In this document: in pieces, positions 15,101 to 27,100 of the stretch | Layout: every line of letters starts with the position of its first letter | Numbering within the stretch: the stretch's first letter is position 1 | Source: Acanthaster planci | Taxonomy: Eukaryota; Echinodermata; Asteroidea; Valvatida; Acanthasteridae | Assembly (NCBI RefSeq): GCF_001949145.1 | Contig: NW_019091362.1 | Span: 9,375,295 to 9,439,294, forward strand | Direction: 5' to 3' | Length of the DNA stretch: 64,000 nucleotides | Notes under the pieces: model-generated | What the model was told of the DNA's origin: nothing | What the model saw: only the letters and a program-made list of their open reading frames with translations | Databases searched by the model: none | Made by a program: the position numbers and the translations under genes

Positions 15101-18100
15101 TGTTTAAGTGGAAAACCTGGTCCTTTCAAACTCCCACAAGGTAGCATTTACCCTATCCTATCCTTGATTGGTAAACAGTGGTGGGGTCTGTTACACTAAA
15201 CCTTACATGAGGTCAGTGTCTACGAGTGCGTTGCTGGTTGAAGACAGTGCATCTTTAATGTAATGCTCATTAAGTTTGGCAGTCTGATTAATAAACATAT
15301 ACAAACATTATTGTGGGAAGAAAAATTGCCAGCTGCTAATAATTCCCACGTGTCCGTTCCTGTAGATTTCCAAAATTTAAGGACCAGTATTTCATTGAAA
15401 AGTGTCTCAATCAATCTCACAGTTCTTGTTTCTACCTTGCTTGGAGGCAGACTCTTTGATAACCCGCTGCAGTTTCCTCATTTCCAAGTCTTGCTCCTCG
15501 TAGTTGATTTCCCTAGAGTCTGTGGATGGCGTGACAAACAGCGATGGGTCAGTGCCCAGGTAAGAGCAGACCAGATGGCCTTGGTCATCAATGCTCGTTA
15601 TCACTCCCTTCAGATCTCTGGAAAAAGTGAACAAATATAAACAGTGACAGCTGGAAACATCACCTTTCAAAACTTGGCACATTTTTGCAATCAAGATAAA
15701 AAATTGATATTTCAACTCTTGAAAATTCAACTGAAATCATAAACTCCAAGATGTATCTTACTGAATTCTACATACACGTAAATCCTCAAGTCTAATTTAT
15801 TGCAGGCAGTTGACTTATAAATGGACTTGCAGTTTAAGTAAAGCAATTAGAATCTTGAATGAGTGCTGCAGTTTTATGACAGTAATTTCACAACTCAGAA
15901 TGTTTTTTCAGCTCAGGCTGATTGATGTCAGAAGTTGTGTGCGAATTCTCAGAAATACCTGACAATTCATCAGGGGCTAGCTAAATAGTCACTACCACTA
16001 AGCAGTTTGTTGTTCAACACTCACTGAAACTGGCCCACTCGTATCGACACTGGTACATATTCCAACTTGGCTGCCCACTTCAGAGTTGTGTCCTGGTAGA
16101 TCATCAGCTGACCTGTGTGAGTGGCTACCATGTATGTGATGCTGGTATCCGAAGCTAACGGAGTAAATGAGACCGGACAATATGTAATGAAAAAAATCGG
16201 TTTTACTTTGTTGCTGGATACAATAGCCAAATTAGATATTGGACCGGTTCCAAGTGCAAACTTTATTTTGGTATTCCTTCTGGTTTAAAGCACTGTTTTT
16301 TCATTTTTAAGCTTAACGATGACTGAAACATTCTCTAACAGTAGCAATATTTTAGGAGGTGTCCTTCATACAAAACATCAATGCTGGACTGATGGCAAGG
16401 GATTGTGGCAAAGCACCTTGCTTTAAGAGTTGAGCTCTTACCACCTGTCAAGACTCTACACAAAATATGTCTGACACTACAGCCAATCCATGAAGCTCTC
16501 AAGAAGGAAAACTGGGAAAAACATTTGACTATCATTTTGCACCAGCTTGATGCGTCCTTCAAAATTTATGACTGAATTTTGTGACAGCTTTGCCGTACTA
16601 AATGAATGCATAATTTCAGGTTTGAAGACAGTTGTCTAATTGGGTCTACTTACACGTTCCATGTGGGAATAAACAACTTGGAGTGTATTCCAACTTCTTC
16701 ATAAATTTGAAAGCCCCAGTGTCCTTCAGACAAATCACTGACCTCTCACCTTAAGAAAGACAAAGACAAACAAGATAAAGCAAGTTATATCTGACACACG
16801 GCTTGAGGCAGCCCAGCCATGCAGCCAAGACTTGCATGTCCACATTGTGCGAGTATGCCTTACTTGTAACAAAGATTATAAAAATCCAATCCACTGTGTG
16901 CAAGTTGCCACTGGTGAGATACGTCCACTGGTAAACTATACATGGATTTGTTTCGATTTCTGACAGTCTCCCACTTCAATTTATGTATTTGCAATGTACT
17001 GTGCTTGATGCCGTGCAAGGAATTCTTGTTACACCAACTTACCAAGTATCAAGATAGATGTGGCCCCTTGTGTTGAAACAGTCACAAAAATATCCAGGGC
17101 TGCTTCTCCAAGATTGTAAGACCAGTCCATCTTTAAGACAAAAACAGTCAAATGAATTTGAACAACAATGGACAACATGCTTATACAGTATGCAATGAAC
17201 TGTGAGGAAGAACTGAGGAATTCTAACGATTTGCAAGACTTCACCAAGTTCTGAGTAAGCTCTACAACAGTGAAATGCCTCTGTCTACAGGCAGCATACA
17301 AACGCTAAATGAAAGGCTTCACTATGAGAACTTCAATGTTGTGTAGGCTGTTAAAACGGTTTCGAAGATCTCCCTCTACTCACAGTTATTCGCTTCCCGG
17401 ACGTTATCTTCTGCGACTCCTCTTTCGTCTTCGCGTCCGTTGCCACGGCGAGCACCTGGTATTTGTAGCTTTCCACCTGCCAGCTGGAGGAGACAGTGAT
17501 GAAGGAGTCGGTGCGGGGGATGTACTTGAGGGGTCCAGGCAGGAGGAATCCTGGCAAGAAACGACTGAAGGAGAAGCTCTCCTGTTCAAAGAAGGAGACG
17601 GTGCCATCCATGGACTGCACACACATGAAATCTTTGCCTGCGATTCAAGAAGAAGTTAGGGGAAAAAAAAACATGCAGTTTTTGACAAGCACCAGTGGCC
17701 AAGTCTCAAGCCAATTAATTCCTTAAGACTTCAAACGCTTTGCAGAACAAGCTGGCACAGGTTACTTAAGTCGCCTTCCATGGTAAAAGCTGTATGCCCA
17801 CTACAGTCCTGAATCCGTCTCAATCCGTACATTAGATGCTTGATAGCATGCTCTACATGGTTTGAAGATGCAAAAGTGCAGCAGGTTTCCTCAAAATTTC
17901 CTCTGATGACCCTAACTGCGGGATATGTCTTCTCCCAAACAAATGACTTTTAGATATCCTGGAGAAAACATGAGCTCTACAAGATAAGGTAAACGAAAGA
18001 GCTCTTAGAATGAAGTTCTCAGAATTCATCAACTTGAGAAATTATGCAAACTTGATGACAGTGTGAATCTGAACTTTAGTTTCAGATGGCATTATTTCAC

Positions 18101-21100
18101 AGTGAAGCAACCAAGGCACCCTCTCATTTTCAGCCTAAAATCGTGACATTGTAAAAGGGGCACAAGACCACATGCACTTTTCAGAACTTAGTGGGACATT
18201 ACAAATGCCGACCTCTCGGTAATCATTTGTCCCTCCTACACTTCACTTTTCTACACCTACATGTACCTTTGACACTGCCAAAGGGGCCAACTACCAGATT
18301 GAATGCTGTCCTCTGCAGGTTGTGCTCATAGACCATCTTCATCTGATACTGACTGCCATGTTCCACAGCGCCTGCTGTTCCTAAATGAATAGGGCGTGAC
18401 AGAAGAAAAATAGTTCCAAGAGACTTCTCCCCCTTACTAATCACTTACAGGGAAGAGAATGGTAATCTTGTGTTCCTTTTTCAAACCACTCTACTAGTCC
18501 CAGCTAGTGACAGTGTCACTCCTGCGAGTTAATAGCCCTTTACTAGCTGGTTGGCGTTCCGTTGTTGTACATCTTTCCTCCCCTTCTTTGTGAGATCCAT
18601 GACGGCAAAGCAAACAGAACGGGCACTAACTCACCTGAAACACTGTAGATAGTCAGTTTCCGTGGATGCAGTACTGCAAGGTGAAGATTCTCTGAGACAC
18701 TGAAATGTGAAAAAATATATATTTTGAAGTCTGTTAAATATGCTTGAGGTCTATTTGACCTGAAAGGCCTTGTTCTCCTGTCTAACAAAAAATTTAAAAG
18801 CCGACAGTACTTTGTCCAAAATTACTTTGGTAATCCAGGAGTTTATTAGATATCCACTCTGAGTTGAAGTACCCCCTCACTGGCAAAGAAGAGAATGTTT
18901 GGTAGGACATGTTCCCACTAGGCACCTGGGGCAGGGGATGATCATACACTTTAACAGCAACTTAGTTAGATGTGGCCTGTGTTCTATGTGCATAAACCTG
19001 CACACACATGCTCTGAGTTTCTGCAGAAGGATTATTGTTGCATTGTGTAAGGGTACGCCATCGAACGCAGAACCGAATCAAATATACTCTGTTCTCCAGC
19101 ACTCGGCACGCATGATGTGCCACACATTGAGCAGGTTGCCTTGCATACTTACGACACAAATCGGCCAGCCTCCACCTGCAGTATTGGCTGTGACAGCTGC
19201 ATCTCCAAGAGGACGGCAGCCGCCTTGTTGGCCTCGCCTTGAGAGCCTCGTGGCTGGTAAATTCGCAGCACGCCATTAAAACCACCAACAATCACTTTAT
19301 CTGTCGGACAAAAAAAGCAAAATTCGTCTTAAATGTGACAATGAAACTGCAGAATAGTGCGAAAATGGTTATTTTCTTAATTTGAATAAAACACTTAGAG
19401 CTTTCGTTCACTGCTCTCGCAGACCTGCAAGGGAGTCATTCTGTCAAGATCCCACGAAGATATCCAACATATATCAGGGCTCGCGAAATTTTTAAAAATG
19501 TAGTTGCCCTTTGGGCAGGGGAGTCTAAAATCTGGTTGTCAAAACTTCATTTTCAGTTGTCCGACAAGGAAGTTTTAGCCACACATGGTCTCCAAGATTT
19601 CAGTAATTACAGTCATTTTCCTAGTTCCCGATCGCTTGAAATGAATGGGCCTACCCACCATTTTGCTATTGCTCTGCAGCATTACACGCTAAGACAACTT
19701 CTTTTTTGAAAGGTAAAATGAAAGTCTTGCAGTACAAATTTTACTCCCAGAAAATTTCAAGAAAAGGAATTCTGGCTAAATTTCAAATTCGCGCTTTGAT
19801 GTTTGTTGACGGTTTGTCAAAAAACACGGGAGCACAAAAAAATCAACACCAGAAAAAATTACAGGTCAGTGGGTCACTCACTACGAAAGATTCCATGAAT
19901 GTTTTTCCTAGTTTCGGATCGCGCATGCAAGTAGGCCTACATGTACGAACGTCATGAACTCAACTACACGTGCGTAACAGATTTGGATGTGACATAATGG
20001 GTTCGTCAACTTTGCGGCGTGGGGGGATTTGTGGTCGACGGCTCACTGAGCAGCAAAGTCAAGTCAAAATTTATGCAGGCTATCCATGTTGATGCACTGA
20101 AATTAACTAATCTCCTTTAAAATAAGACTTGCTTTACTAGAAAATATGCTTCAATAGAAGAGAGATGCTTGTTGCAATGATTTTGGCAGAGAAATGGGTT
20201 TACGGTTGACTACTTTTTACATGTATGTGTAGCGATCCAAAACTGGCTGAACCGATCCAGAACTACACGTAGGAAAAATGTCGTTGTCACTTTTGCCGAT
20301 CTTGTAAGACAAATTAAAAACTCAAAATTTGAAAAAATACATGTACAAGGTAGACCCCTGACCCATTTTATTGGAATTTGATGATAATTGAGCTGTAGTA
20401 TGATTGAATATTGTTTTAGTGATCCGGAACAAGGAAAATGACTGAATGCAGACACGGCTAGGTTTATGCCAACGATTCGACAGTACATACCACAGTGCAC
20501 CTACCCGAACATGTACAGTCGTGCAACATAAAGGTTAGGACATTAATCTTTTTTGCGGTCTTTTTTTGCGATCTTTTTTTGGTGCATGGTGCTGAAAAGC
20601 TCAAAACACCGGGCAAAAAAATGTGTTGCTGAAACAGGTGCTTGCTCGTCAGGCTGGCAGCCTGGTTGCCCGACAAAATATTTTGGCTGTCCCGGACTGT
20701 CCGACTACCGATTCTGCGAGCCCTGGATATTAATTGGCTACCAGACAACCTTTGCTTTTCAAATAGGTCACTGTTTAAACAGTAGAAGAGAGAAGATACA
20801 GAAGCATGGGTTCTTTGGCACCGAATTCAACAAAATGCTGTGCAAACTAGAGAGAATGAAGACATCAGGAAGGAAACTAGTGATGTTAGATCAACAAAAC
20901 CTGAACACTGACATTTTCTGTGATTTCCTATTACCATTTTACATTCCTGGCACAAAAAATGCACAATAAATGACAAAAAATGAATAGCGTTGAAACAATC
21001 TTTCAAAGATGTTTTCAAGGTCAGCATCTGACACATGCTAAGTAGTAGTAGGGAACGGTATTTACTAGACCCACCCCACCTTCAATCATCGTCCCCCAGT

Positions 21101-24100
21101 GTACCAAAAAATACCAAAACTAAACCATGGCAAAATTGAATTACTCCAGACCCCTGCGACCTGCTTTTTAAAAATTTTATAAAGCCATTCCACCCTTGGC
21201 GATCCGAAAACCCAACAAAATAATTTGGCTCTAATAAAACCTACGTTCCAATTTTGCCGTGACTTAGTTTCCGATTACCGCAAAAAGGGACGATGATTGA
21301 AGGTGGGGCATGCCTATTAAATACTGTTCTATACTACTATTGTTACAAAGAGACGATGCTTTTGGTCTGGAGTCTTTGAGAAAAATTAGGTAAAAAAAAA
21401 AAACCTATATAAAAGGATATGATAGACCATACAACGAACGTGAATTGTTATTTCTGCAAAGACACGAGAAATCCAATTGATTTGATAGATTCGTACGATT
21501 GTTTTCGTTGTTTAAATTCCAACCGTTTATGCAAATGTGCCGATTGTAAAGAATGTCATGATTGTCATGAATGTAACGACTGCACCAGATGTAATGACTG
21601 CTCCACTTGCGACGATTGCGGTAGATGTATAAATTGTGTAGCTTGTTTTAATTCATACGACTGCCAAAATTCAAATGCCTTAGACAGTTGCGAGGACTGT
21701 TACCAGTGCGGCAATTGTATCGAATGTTTTGGTTGTACATATTGCACCTGCTGCGTAAATTGTGTCGAGTTGGATGGAATGGATCACGTGGTGCTCGTAG
21801 ACGGTAAGCATAAAAAGCTGAGGCACGCGCGAGAAAATGAGCCACTGCCCGATTTAGCGACTAAACTCGACACGAATTTATACAAAATTGGACTCATTAT
21901 TGAATACGACATTGACGTTGAAATAGAAATCCCACCCGAGTTAATAGACGCGGCCGAGTAAAAATGAGAAAAATCTATGCCTAAAGGCGGGAAAATTAGA
22001 ACCATGTCAACCCACGTATACATCGTTTCAGACGACCACGAGCGTCTCAATGCTGACAACTGCAACCCCAATGTCACCTACGGTCCCTTTGACCTGAGTA
22101 AATTAATTATTTCAAATCCCGTGATTAAAGAAGGCACTCATTACAGCTCGCCCATTTTTTACCATCACAACGGCCAAAATAAACGCCTGTTGATTATGAC
22201 GATAGAACTCTGTTACGGTATAAACCCGCTTCACAAAAACGGCACTCGAGATAAAACCCCCCAAAACATCAAAGGCTGTCAAATTTGCTATCAAATACAA
22301 CAACCTACAACAAACATACTCGATCGCATAAATTTAGCCATATATATTCATCGAATCTCAAGAGTCTAATCTCCCGTCTAATACCGTAAACGCCTACAAA
22401 GCCAGTCGCGATATCGATGAATTGAACAAGATCGAATATGTAGTTAATCCACCTTATACGGCTAGAAACCAAATGTACGTTAAAATAGATTCCTATGCCT
22501 CTCTATTTGATCACCGAAACAGACCCATTGACTCGTCAAATATCAATAAATTTATCAATAAGAAATGCGACGCACAATCATTCATTTGTCCAAAAGACTT
22601 ACCGTATACTACGGTACCCACGGTTCACTGTCGTGCGGTGCCAGCGTTCGGTATAGAGTGACAGCGGCAATGTTAAAAATTAGGAACGACGGACTAATTT
22701 CAAATAAGTCAGTGTTGCAAGCGTTTAGCGGATATGGATTTGAATCTGGATCTGGATCTCCCTTGAAATTAAAAGTCGATTAAATTTGAATGATTAACTT
22801 ATGATTAACTTAGAAAAAATCAATTGAACCTCGGTTATTCCTCGGAATAACTGAGGTTAATTTTTTTGCCTTAAATAAATTGACTATTAATAAAAAATGA
22901 CGGACGCAGAGATTTATCATTTAACCGGCTCGTTACCCAAATGGCCAACCCCACCACCACGACCAAAAAACATGTGTGATCATTACGTAGTAGAAATAGA
23001 CAACAGATATGCGTGTAAACATTGCGGTCTAATTTTTGGTTGGGTTTCCTCATACACCCCTGTAGACATGGGAGATAGATATTACAAGCATCAAGTTTGG
23101 AAAAAACCGCCACCACCGAAATCGAGAAAAACTTTAAAAGAGTTTAACGTTCAATTGGAGAATGGTGAAGCGGGTGAAATAGAATATAAGTTAAACCAAG
23201 TTCTAAACGGCAAGATCTCTAGAGGTAAATCGCGGTATGTTATCAAGAGACAACTGGGGAGGACGATTTAAAAGTAAAAGATCTATTTCAAGTTTCGGAT
23301 AAGCACTGGGAAAATGCCTTTGACAAATTAACCCTCGCCAAACAAGATCCTTTGAGAAATAGTTAGTTTATTTACTTTAAAATAAAATGGAGACTCATAC
23401 TTTTTACCTGTGCCAAAATCCTCAGACGTTTAAATTGAAAAACGTCATCGATAATTCAAAGGGTGATAAGGTAATCTTAGTTAAAAACATTTTATTTGAA
23501 AGAGGTTATACATTGGAATCGGATCAACTCGCGTTTATTTATTGTCCTCAATTGGACACCAACTATAATTTTTACAATGGGCAATCGTTTGACCTGCTAC
23601 AAGTGATTTCAACATATCAATATTTTCGTAGCGATTTTGAAACGCCCAGAAAATTGCAACGGATAAATATAGACGAGTTAACTTTTTACCTCAAATCAGA
23701 AAGTGGGGGGTACTGTTACAAAATGAAAACTACGGAGTAATTATCAAGTTAAATACAATATAAAACGCGTATATAATAAAAGATGATTACTAACATTTAC
23801 CCAGATTTGACTTTAAACTCAGTTGAACAAGCAGAGAGAGGTGAGAGAAGTGAGGTGAGCGAAGCGAGCACTAAAATTTACAGACTCAAAAAGATCAAAG
23901 AAATTAAATCCCAGATTCAAAGAGAACACGACGCGCGGGAAACTACCTACAAAAAGATCAAATGTATACTCACCGCACTCCGTTATGTAGAGTACGGCTT
24001 GGAAGCATTTGGTGCGACCTCGGCAGTCGTCGGAATTCCCCCCATTTTGGGCGTTGTTACCGGACCCGTCGGACTCGTGATGGAAGGCATCGCTATCCGT

Positions 24101-27100
24101 GCGTTCGGTGCTTACGCGATATTAAAATACGCCAGTCACCGGCTGGCCCATAAAACTAAAAAGCACGACCAAATTCGAATGTTGGCAGACGCTAAATTAA
24201 ATACAATCGAGGAATATGTATCTCACGCGATTGAAGATGGTGATATATCCCAGGAGGAATTCAAATTGATTTTATCCGAGCTGAAAAAATTTAACGACAT
24301 GAAAGAAAAGATCAGATCAAACACGAGCACCAAATTGCAAGCGAGCCAAGTGACTAGCAAAGAGGAATTTGAACGTCAAGTCAATGAAAGAGCGGAAGTG
24401 CTAGCCAACAAACTGGCAGCCATTTAAAAAAAGATCTTATGAAAAAACTTGGCGAGTAAGTTTTACTAAGTCGGTCCGATCAAGACCTACCACCCGCTTA
24501 TCAAGAAGTGACCCAACCAACGGCACCTCCTTTAAAATAAAAATAAAGACGTATAAAATAAATGGGAGCTAACTTTAGTAGTTTAACCATTTTAGTCAAC
24601 GAAGACAACTGGTTTACAGCCGAGTTTCCAAATTTAACGCACACGTACGAATTACCGAAAGTAACCACGGACGAAGCGGTCAATCGTTGGGTGACCGAGC
24701 CAATTTCGTTTTATCAAAATTTATTTAAATTCGCGGTCTATTGCGCGACGAATGCTAACGGTGTGGGTTTTGATTTGCTGTCTGACCCCAATATACACGT
24801 GTTGGCTTTATTCAATTTTCACGTATATAACACCGTACAAAAAATATTTTACGACTGCGTAATGCCCATTCCGAGCGACAACGTATTTGACGCCCTACAC
24901 AATAATTACGATCATCGGAAGTTTACAGACACGTGCCTTTTATACGGAGTCGATTCAAACAAGTCGTTTAAACAAACTCGCGATACACTGTCAAACGGAT
25001 TAGATACCGCTTATTATTATGACAATGGTTAGGTACCTGTCCCAGGTAAAAACTACGACGCGCACGATTTACACGTCACCAACGGTAAATACGCGGGGTC
25101 TACTTACATGGGCTTTGGCTGGGCTAAACCACCTAAAGGCTTGGGTCACATGAGTACTTACACGGTCAATTGGATTTCACAGTCAGACGCGGTCACTTTG
25201 GCCTGGTGGGATTTCGTTCCTAAAAAGAATAAACTTACACCTGTGGGAATCACCAAGGTAAACGAGTCCATTAGGGCTTACGTCTATGCGTTACTCGGTG
25301 CACAAGCACTGATGAAGACCAGTGTTTTAGCCACCGGCACTGGATTAGACACGCAACCGCAATTTATTACGTTCGTGGAATCTTTAATTAATTCGGACCC
25401 CGATCTCGAACAGTCGATTGACCAATTTCAAGATTCGTTGCAATATGCAAAAACGCCTTTAAACTTTGTTGTTGCCCCGGGGTTATACTTAGCACCCTCG
25501 GACATGGACTTACGCTCAAATTTATAAAACGATTTACGTTTTTTGTATAAAAGTCAAAATTATATAACCGACCGCTAAAAATAAAGTCCACAGGTGATCC
25601 GCTATCCATCCGACCGCTTTACTCGCCACGTTGAATATCCAGCTCAAAACGCTACCGATTATCCCGGGCAAAGTGCCTAAAGCTTTCAACCCGAGTTTCT
25701 TCAATACATTGGCCAAATTCCAAAGCTGACGTTTGATCCAATCGGTTACGCCACCTTTACTCGGTGGTTCGGGAGGCTCAGGTGTCGGTTCGGGCGTGAT
25801 GCTAGGAGTTCCGGCAGCTCTAATGCTAGCTACCGTACTACTAACAATGGTACTTACGGCTAAACTGAAAGCCGTTAAAATGCTTACGATCGTCACGCCT
25901 TGTTCTCGAAATATCGTTCGAATCTTCTCACGTAAAGTTTTGTCGGAATTCATGATCTTTCCAATCGTTTAATTAAGTTGACTCCTTTTTTTGATCGGTA
26001 TTTTTATCGATGACTTCTAATCTACCCCGTCTTCCGACTCGTAGGTTGTCCAATTGCCGTTGAAGTTCTGTATGTTCTCCTTCCGATTGTCGCTTCTTTT
26101 AACTCGGCTTCGAATTGTTGAATTTTTGCGTCTAACTGATCTAATTTACCTTGATTTAAAATTAATTCTCCTTTTATCGTTTGTAACGATTTATCTAAAG
26201 CGACGCGTTCTCTGTAATTTAACCCTTTGGTTTGAACGTCTACGTCACGTGTGAGGTCTTCTACGATGTCGCTCGCTAGATCTGCTTCTTGGGGCAGTTC
26301 TACTAATTCTATGCTCTCAGGATGAAGTTCCGCGAGTTTACGAGCCACTTCTTGTGCCTGCTGTTTTGTTTTGCCAGAAATGTAATCTTGTAAGCCTAAG
26401 ACGTGTCTTATAAAACCCATGTTTGTTCTTTGTCTAATAGTATTTAGGCTAAGAAATACTTTACTATTATTTTCTTGGGTTAAAAGAACTTTTTTGCCTT
26501 CGAACTTTACGTACAGGCGATCTTTACTATCTAAATTAAAAATATTTGGGTCTTTAATTTCTATTTCGTAACCAGTTTCTTTTTGAATGCTGAGTAAAAA
26601 TCATTCACTTTAGATTCGCGCAACAATTGCCTAAGCTCCATTAAGTTGACTTATCTTGTCACTTCCATTTTGTGTAAAGGATCGACGTATTTAATTAACT
26701 CGTATCGCTTTTCGATCTCTAAACCACCATATATTTCTTCTTCTTCGTCTGGCCAAATGTCAATAGGATGTGTAAAATCAGGGCTTTCTAACGACGAAGT
26801 TTCACTATCGTCAGTAAAGGGCGTTTCTGTTTGCGTCGGATTAAGTGTTAAGTCTTCCCAAGCCGATTTCAAGTCTTGATCGATTTCTTCTTTGTTCTCT
26901 AGTGCTATTTCTTCAAAATCAACTCCTCCTTCAGCCATTTTACTTTAACTTTAAAATAAACGATTTTAAAAACAATGTTTTTAAGCAGTCGGTAGGCTCG
27001 CGGGCAATATACCCTGTGACACTAACCAACCCTGGGTAGCTAACGCACCGCTAGACAGCGCGGTCAATTTTAACGCGTCTTCGATAGATTATTTATTTAA

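Noticed and set aside
17309-17659. 116-codon plus-strand frame in BBS9 exon 5
   Set aside because: It is the antisense shadow of a real exon; the minus-strand frame carries the conserved BBS9 sequence and splice sites.
21419-21961. Calling the cysteine-triplet protein a metallothionein
   Set aside because: The strict three-residue period and the 180-aa length with an acidic tail do not match known metallothioneins; metal binding remains only a possibility.
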